A DNA stretch of 6,469 nt, from assembly GCA_017881545.1 (NCBI GenBank), contig JADGQU010000141.1:1-6469 (forward strand), given 5' to 3'. The stretch's first letter is position 1. Every line of letters starts with the position of its first letter. A program made the position numbers and the translations under genes. Positions 1 to 6,078 of the stretch are shown piece by piece. This DNA comes from Gemmatimonadaceae bacterium (GTDB lineage: Bacteria; Gemmatimonadota; Gemmatimonadetes; Gemmatimonadales; Gemmatimonadaceae). The notes below the pieces were generated by a model. The model made no database searches and was not told where the DNA came from. It worked only from the letters and a program-made list of their open reading frames with translations.

Positions 1-756
1 TCGTACTACATCAGGATCAGGCTCCGTGAATCACCGCTTTTCGCGATTCTGAAGGAGACGGGCAAGACCTCGCGCGCCCCGATTCAGGAAAGCTTCGGTA
101 CCTGGTCCCGCTGGAAGGTTTTCTTCGTCGTTTTATTCGGCGCGACCGCGGGGCAGGCTGTCGTCTGGTATACCGGGCAGTTCTACGCGCTGCTCTTCAT
201 GCAGACGGTTCTCAAGGTTCCGCTCGTCACGTCCTACGTGTGCGTGGCAGTCGCGCTCGTGCTCGGCACGCCCCTGTTCGTGTTCTTCGGCAGCCTCTCC
301 GACCGGATCGGGCGGAAGAAGATCATGATTGCCGGCAACTTGCTCGCGGCGCTCCTCTACGTTCCGATATACCACGGGATGAAGTTTTACTCCGCTCCCG
401 TGAACGCCGTCGCGCTCACGGCATTGGTGTTCGTGCAGGTCGTGTTCGTGACGATGGTCTATGGTCCCATCGCGGCCTTTCTGGTCGAAGCTTTTCCGGC
501 AAGGATCCGGTACACGTCGATGTCACTCCCGTATCACTTCGGCAACGGCTGGTTCGGCGGATTCCTTCCAATCATCGCCACCAGCCTGGTTGCGAAAACC
601 GGAAACATCTACGCCGGATTGGCGTTCCCGATTGTGGTCGCGCTCATCACGGTCGTCGTCGGCTCGATCTTTCTGAAGGATCAGCACAACGAGAGCATCT
701 GGGCCGAGGTTCAGCCCGGAGGGAATCCGACCGTGAGCTCGGCGATGCGAGTATGA
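1..756 (+). CDS. MFS transporter, metabolite:H+ symporter-like, C-terminal half (5' partial)
   Basis: This is the last 251 residues of a major facilitator superfamily transporter in the inner membrane; frame 1 is open from the first base, so the N-terminal half and the start lie outside the window. The fragment opens with a hydrophilic central loop (about residues 1-38, containing RLRESPLF), followed by six hydrophobic segments near 39-59, 76-97, 107-124, 135-157, 177-197 and 203-225, which fit TM7-TM12. Between the second and third lies GSLSDRIGRKK (97-107), the second copy of the MFS loop signature. The stretch YGPIAAFLVEAFPARIRYTS (154-173) followed by an FGNGWFGGFLP stretch resembles the metabolite:H+ symporter (MHS) branch, whose members import organic acids, proline or betaine; the substrate here cannot be read. 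There is no long periplasmic insertion between TM9 and TM10, which I recall in some relatives. The stop overlaps the next start as ATGA, implying one operon. Family call is firm; substrate unknown. Confidence 0.9.
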   Translation, partial: SYYIRIRLRESPLFAILKETGKTSRAPIQESFGTWSRWKVFFVVLFGATAGQAVVWYTGQFYALLFMQTVLKVPLVTSYVCVAVALVLGTPLFVFFGSLSDRIGRKKIMIAGNLLAALLYVPIYHGMKFYSAPVNAVALTALVFVQVVFVTMVYGPIAAFLVEAFPARIRYTSMSLPYHFGNGWFGGFLPIIATSLVAKTGNIYAGLAFPIVVALITVVVGSIFLKDQHNESIWAEVQPGGNPTVSSAMRV

Positions 757-1652
757 TCCTGCTCGTAACTGCGGCCGTCATTGCGATTGCGCAGGGCCGG
801 GATTCACTGCTCGAGCGGATTCAGGCCAGGATCTCTGCGGATTCCGGCGTACAAGTCGGGCTCGCCTACGTAGACCTCGCGTCAGGAGACACGCTCTTCC
901 TCAATGCCGACACGAGCTTTCATGCCGCCAGCACGATGAAAGTGCCGGTGATGATCGAGCTTTTCCGGCGCGCGAACACGGGCTCATTCAGAATGGATCA
1001 GGGATTGTTGCTGGTGAACCAGTTCGCGTCTCTGGCGGACGGATCTCCGTATGCGCTCGATCTCGGCTCGGACAGCGACTCTTCTCTGTATCATCGCATT
1101 GGTGAGCGGGTCCGCGTGGACACATTGCTGCGATTGATGATCACGCGGTCGAGCAACTTCGCGACGAACACGCTCATCACGCTCGTCGGCGCTGACGCCG
1201 TGACAAGAACCATGCGCTCGCTGGGGGCGCAGCGGATCCAGGTGCTCCGCGGCGTCGAAGACGGAAAGGCTTTCGAGAAGGGTCTCAACAACACCACTAC
1301 GGCGCGAGATCTGGCCATCATTCTTCGCGCGATCCAGGAGGGCAGGGCCGCGTCTCCGGGCGCGACGCGCGAGATGCTGGAGATTCTCCGGGCGCAGGAG
1401 TTCAACGAGAAAATCCCCGCTGGATTGCCGCCCGGCACGCCGGTCGCCCACAAGACCGGGGACATCACCGCGGTCTCGCACGACGCGGCAATCGTCTATC
1501 CACTCGGACGAAAACCGTACGTGCTGGTCGTGCTGACGCGTGGCATCGCTGATGGCACCAAGTCGGCCAGGCTGATCGCCGACATTTCCGCGATCGTGTA
1601 CGCCCACAGCAGTGGCGCGGACGCCGCCGGATCAACGCGCGTGGCCAACTGA
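753..1652 (+). CDS. Class A beta-lactamase-family serine hydrolase, secreted
   Basis: A 299-residue protein with the active-site layout of serine beta-lactamases and related penicillin-recognising hydrolases. A short hydrophobic N-terminus (residues 1-14, ending AIAQG) looks like an export signal, so it probably acts in the periplasm. The SxxK box is S60-T-M-K63 (nucleophile and general base), the SxN box is S133-S-N135, and the KTG box is K234-T-G236. The omega-loop region reads RGVED (166-170) then GLNNTTTARDL; E169 is the best candidate for the deacylating glutamate (Ambler E166), but the usual ExxLN pattern is absent. SSN replaces the common SDN. Length fits class A. ATG at 753 was chosen because it overlaps the upstream stop (ATGA) and gives a sensible signal peptide; no close Shine-Dalgarno is visible, so translational coupling is likely. 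It may hydrolyse beta-lactams, or be a related esterase or peptidase; the sequence alone does not decide. Confidence 0.88.
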   Translation: MILLVTAAVIAIAQGRDSLLERIQARISADSGVQVGLAYVDLASGDTLFLNADTSFHAASTMKVPVMIELFRRANTGSFRMDQGLLLVNQFASLADGSPYALDLGSDSDSSLYHRIGERVRVDTLLRLMITRSSNFATNTLITLVGADAVTRTMRSLGAQRIQVLRGVEDGKAFEKGLNNTTTARDLAIILRAIQEGRAASPGATREMLEILRAQEFNEKIPAGLPPGTPVAHKTGDITAVSHDAAIVYPLGRKPYVLVVLTRGIADGTKSARLIADISAIVYAHSSGADAAGSTRVAN

Positions 1653-2539
1653 TGAAAGTCGCGTTCATTGGACTGGGCGACATCGGAGGGCTGATGGCTG
1701 CGCATCTGGCGCGCGATCCATTCGAGCTCGTCGTGTGGAACCGGACCGCCGCGAAGGCGGATGAGTTCGCCCGCAACCATAAATCTCGGGTAGCTGGCAC
1801 TCCAGCCGAGGCGGTGCGTGACGCGAGCGTCGTGATCACGTGCCTGCCATCGTCGGTCGAGGTCGAGGCGGTGCTCCACGGCGAGAATGGAATGATCGAG
1901 GCCCTGCGCAAGGGAACGGTGCTCGTCGACTGCACGTCCGGCGACCCGCCGACCTCGCGGTCGATCGCCGCCGAGCTCGGCGGGCGCGGCGTGGAGTTTA
2001 TCGACGCGCCGGTGAGCGGAGGAACGACTGCCGCGAAATCAGGAACGCTCACCGTCATGTGGGGCGGTGAGATCACGGTGTTCGAGCGCGTGCGGCCGGT
2101 GATAGAAGCGTTCGGGAAAAAGATCGTCCACGCGGGACCGGTGGGATCAGGTGACGCGCTCAAGGCGGTGAACAACGCCCTGCTGGCCGTTCACATTCTC
2201 TCGGCGGCCGAGGGTCTCGCGGTGCTGGTAAAGGCGGGCGTGGATCCGAAGGTGGCGCTCGAGGTGATCAATGCATCGAGCGGGCGCTCAAACACCTCCG
2301 AGAACCTGATTCCGCAACGAGTGCTCACCCGCGCATTTCCACGGACGTTCCGCCTGGCGCTGCTGGAGAAGGACATCGGCATCGCCGCGGTGATGGCCGA
2401 TGATCTTGGGGCAAAGACACCGTTGATTTCGCTTACGGCCGAGCGCTTTCATGAGGCGCGCGAAAAACTCGGCGAAGCGGCGGATCACGTCGAAGCGGTG
2501 AAGTTGGTGGAGCAGGAGAACGGGGTCGAGATCAAGTAA
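1652..2539 (+). CDS. NAD(P)-dependent oxidoreductase, 3-hydroxyisobutyrate dehydrogenase family
   Basis: A 295-residue cytosolic beta-hydroxyacid dehydrogenase. The N-terminal Rossmann fold carries GLGDIG at 7-12 (GxGxxG; most relatives have GLGxMG). After the second strand comes VWNRT (28-32); an Asn-Arg at this place usually favours NADP(H) over NAD(H). The substrate-binding signature DAPVSGG is at 118-124, the catalytic lysine is K171 in GDALKAVNN (168-175) with N175 nearby, and a conserved LEKDIG stretch (238-243) lies in the all-helical C-terminal domain. Length is typical. The family reduces or oxidises 3-hydroxyisobutyrate, tartronate semialdehyde, glyoxylate/succinic semialdehyde and similar compounds; which one applies here is not readable. 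Its ATG shares one base with the upstream stop (TGATG) and has no Shine-Dalgarno, so it is likely translated by re-initiation after the serine hydrolase. It ends the left operon, facing a minus-strand gene. Confidence 0.92.
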   Translation: MKVAFIGLGDIGGLMAAHLARDPFELVVWNRTAAKADEFARNHKSRVAGTPAEAVRDASVVITCLPSSVEVEAVLHGENGMIEALRKGTVLVDCTSGDPPTSRSIAAELGGRGVEFIDAPVSGGTTAAKSGTLTVMWGGEITVFERVRPVIEAFGKKIVHAGPVGSGDALKAVNNALLAVHILSAAEGLAVLVKAGVDPKVALEVINASSGRSNTSENLIPQRVLTRAFPRTFRLALLEKDIGIAAVMADDLGAKTPLISLTAERFHEAREKLGEAADHVEAVKLVEQENGVEIK

Positions 2540-2565
2540 TCGCGCCTCGTTCAACTGAGCCAGGT

Positions 2566-3153
2566 CTAGCCCCGACCGTGAAGGGCGGCGCGGTCGACCT
2601 CGGCGATTCGCTCGGATGCGAGACGAGGATCGATAACCGGCGCGACCTCTTCATCCGACAGGTCGGAAGTCCATTGTGCTCGCTCGACGACCCGCTCACC
2701 GCCCGGAACCAGCGCTCCGAATTCGATCTCCGCCCGGCGGCAAAAGCGCTCTTGCCTGGCGCGATCTTCCATTTCCAGCGGAAACCCGAGTGCGTGCAGG
2801 CGGGCGTGCATCGCCTCGTGAAGAATCGTTGCGGCGACTTCCGCGTCGGAGAAATCAGGGTTCACGGTAAACGTCAATTCCGCCAGGCAAGCGCGCTGCT
2901 CGTGGAAGTATGCTCCCCGGCACGCGAAGCGCTGCACCACGATGTACGCGAAGTCACGCTTGAGATGCCGGAAGTGGTGCGGGACGTACCGCTCGATGAG
3001 GGACAGGCTGCGGTCGAGGCGCGCGATGACGGCGTTGGTGTCGATGTCGGGCCGGGTGTTATGGACGACAACGGGAATCCCGAGCACCTCGTGCTGGGTG
3101 GCGTTGACAGGCTGCGACCTTCCAACCAGCAGGCTGAACAATTCCCTGAGCAT
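2566..3153 (-). CDS. Putative zinc metallopeptidase (HEAMH motif), function unknown
   Basis: A 195-residue protein with a zinc-peptidase signature, TILHEAMHARLHALG (109-123): H112 and H116 would bind zinc and E113 would activate water. A downstream helix, RQERFCRRAEIEFG (133-146), offers E135 or E142 as a third ligand, as in gluzincins. The part before it (about 21-105) is predicted mixed strand/helix, with VLGIPVVVHN and a run of Arg/His residues. The hydrophobic N-terminal stretch FSLLV is too short for a clear signal peptide, so location is uncertain. The ATG at 3153 is the first possible start after an in-frame stop about 40 bases upstream. The gene stands alone, converging with the reductase gene (26-bp gap) and diverging from the pyr operon. 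I recall similar short proteins with HEATHARL-like motifs of unknown role, but cannot name the family. The opposite-strand frame is also open here, but only this strand gives a recognisable motif. Confidence 0.8.
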   Translation of the reverse strand: MLRELFSLLVGRSQPVNATQHEVLGIPVVVHNTRPDIDTNAVIARLDRSLSLIERYVPHHFRHLKRDFAYIVVQRFACRGAYFHEQRACLAELTFTVNPDFSDAEVAATILHEAMHARLHALGFPLEMEDRARQERFCRRAEIEFGALVPGGERVVERAQWTSDLSDEEVAPVIDPRLASERIAEVDRAALHGRG

Positions 3154-3159
3154 TATAGA

Positions 3160-3209
3160 AGAATAGTGGCTCGCGGAGCAACAATCTCTTCAATTAGTCG
3201 GCTCGTCAA
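3160..3209 (-). promoter_or_regulatory. Possible promoter of the metallopeptidase gene
   Basis: Two readings are possible on the minus strand. TATTCT at 3165-3160 (TANNNT) sits 6 bases before the ATG at 3153, which would start transcription at or very near the start codon and make a leaderless mRNA. Alternatively TTGACG (3209-3204), a 17-base spacer and GATTGT (3186-3181) form a -35/-10 pair starting RNA about 20 bases before the ATG. No Shine-Dalgarno precedes the ATG (ttcttctata), so either way translation initiation would be atypical. Inferred from sequence resemblance only. Confidence 0.35.
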
Positions 3210-3225
3210 GCCATATTGTGCACTA
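3189..3225 (+). promoter_or_regulatory. Possible leaderless promoter of the pyr operon
   Basis: TATTGT (3214-3219) fits a TANNNT -10 element and lies 6 bases before the pyrR ATG at 3226, the spacing expected if transcription starts on the A of the start codon. The bases before the ATG (ccatattgtgcacta) hold no Shine-Dalgarno-like run, which supports leaderless initiation. A -35 element is weak: TTCAAT at 3189-3194 with a 19-base spacer is the best I see. The region is visibly AT-richer than the flanking genes. Confidence 0.4.
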
Positions 3226-3774
3226 ATGGCTACGAAAACAACGACGGTCCTCGACGCCCGGGCCGTCGAGCGCACCTTGAAGCGCATGTCCGTGGAGATC
3301 GTCGAGCTCAACCACGGCACGGACGATCTCATCATCGTCGGAATACAGCGTCGCGGCGTCCAGCTCGCCGACCGGCTCGTCAAGATGATCGAGGGCGGAG
3401 AAGGCGTGACGGTGCCGCAGGGCTCGCTCGACATCACGCTCTATCGGGACGACCTCCAGACCGTCGGCCCGCGACCTGTGGTCGGCCCGACTTACCTGCC
3501 GTGGGACCTGGAGGGCAAGCACATCGTGATCGTCGACGACGTGTTGTACACGGGTCGCACGGTGCGCGCCGCGCTCGACGAGCTCGCTGACTTCGGCAGG
3601 CCGGCGTCGATCTCCCTCGCCGTTCTGATCGATCGAGGTGGACGCGAGCTGCCGATTCACGCCGACGTCGTCGGCAAGAAGATAGAAGTTGGTCCCGATG
3701 AACGTGTGGACGTGATGGTTGCCGAGCTTGACGAGCGCACCGAGGTCGTCATCGTGCCCAAGTCCGCGGCGTGA
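3226..3774 (+). CDS. pyrR: Bifunctional pyr operon regulator / uracil phosphoribosyltransferase
   Basis: A 182-residue PyrR, full length for the family. The PRPP-binding signature VIVDDVLYTGRT is at 101-112, followed by VRAALDEL; upstream are IQRRGVQLADRL (40-51) and SLDITLYRDDL (67-77), both characteristic of PyrR; LIDRGGRELPIHADVVGKK (134-152) completes the fold. In Bacillus, PyrR binds a conserved loop in pyr mRNA when UMP is high and promotes termination; it also has weak uracil phosphoribosyltransferase activity (uracil + PRPP to UMP). The ATG at 3226 gives the family N-terminus. The frame stays open for about 216 codons further upstream, but that extension is antisense to the metallopeptidase gene and lacks PyrR similarity. 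The stop overlaps the pyrB GTG as GTGA. There is almost no room upstream for an attenuator leader, so its mode of control here is uncertain. Confidence 0.96.
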   Translation: MATKTTTVLDARAVERTLKRMSVEIVELNHGTDDLIIVGIQRRGVQLADRLVKMIEGGEGVTVPQGSLDITLYRDDLQTVGPRPVVGPTYLPWDLEGKHIVIVDDVLYTGRTVRAALDELADFGRPASISLAVLIDRGGRELPIHADVVGKKIEVGPDERVDVMVAELDERTEVVIVPKSAA

Positions 3775-4751
3775 CGGGGACGCTCGGCAAGGATCTCCTC
3801 GGCCTCGAGTCGCTGACGAGCGACCAGATTCGACTCATTCTCGACACCGCCGAGCCGTTCAAGGAGATCAGCGAGCGCGCGATCAAAAAAGTGCCTGCGC
3901 TCCGCGGCTCGACGATCGTAAATCTTTTCTTCGAGAACTCGACGCGAACCCGGATCTCGTTCGAGTTCGCGGAAAAGAGGCTCTCAGCTGATACGGTCAA
4001 TGTCTCGGTCGCGGGATCGAGCGTATCCAAGGGCGAGACGCTCGTTGATACCGCGCGCAATCTGGAGGCAATGCGGATCGACATGGTGGTCATCCGGCAT
4101 TCGGCTTCTGGGGCGGCGCAGTTTCTGGCCGAGCGGATTCAGTCCAGTGTGATCAACGCCGGGGACGGCACTCACGAACATCCGACGCAGGGGCTGCTCG
4201 ACATTCTGACGCTCCGAGACCGGTTCGGAGATTTGAAAGGACGGCGCATCTGCATCTGTGGCGACATTCTGCACTCGCGCGTGGCGAGGTCGAACATCTG
4301 GGGGTTGAACAAGCTCGGCGCGGAAGTGGCGGTGTGCGGACCACGGTCGCTGCTCCCCAACGCGATCGACGAGTTCGGGGTAAAGATCTTCGATCGAGTC
4401 GAGGAGGCAATCGAATGGGCTGAGGCGCTCAACGTCCTGCGCCTCCAGTTCGAGAGGATGACGGCCGGATACATACCGTCGGCGCGTGAATACAACCGCG
4501 TGTTCGGCATCACGCGCGAGCGACTCGATCGTGCGCCGCGTGACATTCTGATCCTTCATCCCGGTCCGATGAATCGCGGCGTCGAGATCGACTCCGATGT
4601 AGCCGACGGCCCGCACAGCGTGATTCTCGAGCAGGTCACGAACGGTGTGGCGGTTCGCATGGCGGTGCTCTACCTGCTGGCCGGTGGGAAGCCGGAGCTG
4701 GCCGAAGCGGCCAAGGGCGGTAGCGGCCGCGGACGCGAGGACCGGGAATGA
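3771..4751 (+). CDS. pyrB: Aspartate carbamoyltransferase catalytic subunit
   Basis: A 326-residue PyrB catalysing carbamoyl phosphate + L-aspartate to N-carbamoyl-L-aspartate, the committed step of de novo pyrimidine synthesis. The carbamoyl-phosphate domain shows FFENSTRTR (53-61, the STRTR loop), the flexible loop SVSKGET (84-90; S86 and K87 reach the neighbouring active site in the trimer), R109-H110 and HPTQ (137-140). The aspartate domain shows VLRLQFER (222-229, R224 and Q226) and LHPGPMNRG (262-270). All expected catalytic residues are present. It starts with GTG overlapping the pyrR stop by 4 bp; no good Shine-Dalgarno precedes it, so coupling to pyrR translation is likely. No regulatory subunit gene (pyrI) is in the window. 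After the last family-like helix comes a short charged, Gly-rich tail (about 305-326), possibly only a by-product of the ATGA overlap with pyrC. Confidence 0.97.
   Translation: MTGTLGKDLLGLESLTSDQIRLILDTAEPFKEISERAIKKVPALRGSTIVNLFFENSTRTRISFEFAEKRLSADTVNVSVAGSSVSKGETLVDTARNLEAMRIDMVVIRHSASGAAQFLAERIQSSVINAGDGTHEHPTQGLLDILTLRDRFGDLKGRRICICGDILHSRVARSNIWGLNKLGAEVAVCGPRSLLPNAIDEFGVKIFDRVEEAIEWAEALNVLRLQFERMTAGYIPSAREYNRVFGITRERLDRAPRDILILHPGPMNRGVEIDSDVADGPHSVILEQVTNGVAVRMAVLYLLAGGKPELAEAAKGGSGRGREDRE
4737..4740 (+). promoter_or_regulatory. Ribosome binding site of pyrC
   Basis: GAGG ends 7 bases before the pyrC ATG at 4748, inside the pyrB 3' end. It supports this start, which makes the ATGA overlap with the pyrB stop, and contrasts with pyrR and pyrB, which have no visible Shine-Dalgarno. 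Confidence 0.55.
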
Positions 4752-6073
4752 AGCCGATCCTGCTCAAGGGCGGAACCTTAGTCGATCCGTCGCAGCGCCT
4801 GAACGAAGTGGGCGACGTCCTGATCGCCGACGGCGCGATTGCCGGAGTAGGACGAACGATCGAGGGCGCGAAAGACGCGGACGTGATCGACTGCGCCGGA
4901 CTCATTGTCTCGCCGGGGTTCATCGATGTTCACTGTCACCTGCGCGAGCCCGGGCGCGAGGATGTCGAGACGATCGCGACAGGGGCCCGCGCCGCCGCCG
5001 CCGGAGGATTCACGGCGGTCTGTGCGATGCCGAACACGGATCCCGTCACGGACAACCAGGCGGCGGTGGGTTTCATCGTCCGGCAGGCGCAGCGCGCGGA
5101 GTCGGCGCGCGTGTATCCGATCGGCGCGATATCGGTGGGTCAGGAAGGGAATGCGCTGGCGGAATTCGGGGAGATGGTGGGCGCCGGCGCGGTCGCCGTG
5201 AGCGATGACGGCAAACCGGTAGCGAGCGCGCAGCTGATGCGATCCGCACTCGAGTACGCGCGCACCTTCAAGATTCCCGTCATCGATCATTGCGAAGAGC
5301 CGACGCTCGCGGCGGGCGGGTCGATGAACGAAGGGATCGTGAGCGCGCAGCTCGGACTCAAGGGGATTCCGGCGGAGGCGGAGGAGATCATGGTCATTCG
5401 CGATATTCTCCTCGCGCGGTTGACGGGCGGGCACGTTCACCTGGCGCACATGAGCACGAAGGGATCGGTCGAGTTGATTCGCTGGGGAAAGGAGCGCGGG
5501 ATCAGAGTCACCGCCGAGGTCTGTCCACACCATCTCTCGCTGACGGAAGAGAGCGTTCGCGGCTACAACACGAATGCGAAGATGAATCCACCGCTTCGCA
5601 CCTCGAAGGATGTCGAGGCGCTGCGCGAAGGTGTGAAGGACGGAACGATCGATCTCATCGCCACCGATCATGCTCCGCATCACTACGACGAAAAGGAGAG
5701 AGAGTTCGCCGACGCGCCGAACGGAATCGTCGGACTCGAGACCGCGCTCGCGGTGATCGTCACGAATCTGGTCGAGACGGGCCATCTCACGTTCTCCGAT
5801 CTCGTCGATCGGATGGCGTGCACACCAGCCCGCGTCTTCGGCCTCCCCGGCGGATCGCTCAAGCGTGGCGCCGCCGCCGACATTACGGTGTTCGATCCCA
5901 AGGCGCGCTGGAAGGTTGACGCCTCAAGATTTGTATCCAAGGGGCGGAACACCCCCTACGACGGAATGACCTTGGTCGGACGCGCCGCATGTACTATTGT
6001 GGCTGGGTCGGTCGTCTATCGCTCGGGGATTCCTGCCCGCGGGCGGGAGAAGGCGAATCGAACAAGGGGATGA
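4748..6073 (+). CDS. pyrC: Dihydroorotase, type I (zinc amidohydrolase)
   Basis: A 441-residue dihydroorotase closing N-carbamoyl-L-aspartate to dihydroorotate, the step after PyrB. It has the amidohydrolase-superfamily barrel: PGFIDVHCHLREPG (56-69) with H62 and H64 as metal ligands and R66 for substrate; MPNTDP (94-99); VSDDGKPV (151-158), whose D153 matches the bridging aspartate known from the Aquifex enzyme; H181 in VIDHCEEP; H234 in HLAHMSTKGS; KMNPPLR (278-284); and D307 in IATDHAPHH, the catalytic aspartate. Since every ligand is present, it should be an active enzyme and not one of the inactive dihydroorotase-like partners found with some PyrBs. The last 15 or so residues are a basic tail beyond the usual end of the family. 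It overlaps pyrB by ATGA and has its own GAGG. Bacterial type I dihydroorotases can form a complex with PyrB (known in Aquifex); this would fit here but is inferred. Confidence 0.97.
   Translation: MKPILLKGGTLVDPSQRLNEVGDVLIADGAIAGVGRTIEGAKDADVIDCAGLIVSPGFIDVHCHLREPGREDVETIATGARAAAAGGFTAVCAMPNTDPVTDNQAAVGFIVRQAQRAESARVYPIGAISVGQEGNALAEFGEMVGAGAVAVSDDGKPVASAQLMRSALEYARTFKIPVIDHCEEPTLAAGGSMNEGIVSAQLGLKGIPAEAEEIMVIRDILLARLTGGHVHLAHMSTKGSVELIRWGKERGIRVTAEVCPHHLSLTEESVRGYNTNAKMNPPLRTSKDVEALREGVKDGTIDLIATDHAPHHYDEKEREFADAPNGIVGLETALAVIVTNLVETGHLTFSDLVDRMACTPARVFGLPGGSLKRGAAADITVFDPKARWKVDASRFVSKGRNTPYDGMTLVGRAACTIVAGSVVYRSGIPARGREKANRTRG
6066..6070 (+). promoter_or_regulatory. Ribosome binding site of the coiled-coil gene
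   Basis: The purine run AAGGGGA, core GGGGA, ends 8 bases before the ATG at 6079 and lies within the last codons of pyrC. It is the most canonical Shine-Dalgarno in the window, and fixes the start at 6079; the nearer upstream ATG at 6070 meets a stop after one codon. Confidence 0.6.
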
Positions 6074-6078
6074 AGTAG

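Noticed and set aside
984..1607. Long minus-strand open frames opposite the serine hydrolase
   Set aside because: Arg/Asp/His-rich low-information translations typical of shadow frames; the plus strand carries STMK, SSN and KTG in order.
2573..2596. Inverted repeat CGACCG-N12-CGGTCG near the convergent gene ends, as a terminator
   Set aside because: The stem is only 6 bp with a 12-base loop, there is no T-run on either side, and it lies inside the 3' end of the metallopeptidase gene.
3151..3156. Perfect TATAAT on the minus strand overlapping the metallopeptidase ATG
   Set aside because: Use as a -10 box would place the RNA start downstream of the ATG, there is no good -35 at 16-18 bases, and no convincing later start codon with a Shine-Dalgarno follows.
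2578..3225. Long in-frame plus-strand extension upstream of pyrR, giving a 398-codon open frame
   Set aside because: PyrR is complete from 3226. The extension is antisense to the metallopeptidase gene, shows no PyrR-like or other domain, and long antisense open frames are common in GC-rich DNA.
4443..4462. Resemblance to the PyrR RNA-binding loop (tccag followed by gagagg) inside pyrB
   Set aside because: It has extra bases between the two conserved halves, no obvious flanking stem, and encodes the conserved LQFER active-site region of PyrB, which explains the sequence.
4778..5785. A 335-codon minus-strand open frame opposite pyrC
   Set aside because: Composition is shadow-like and the plus strand encodes a dihydroorotase with every metal ligand.
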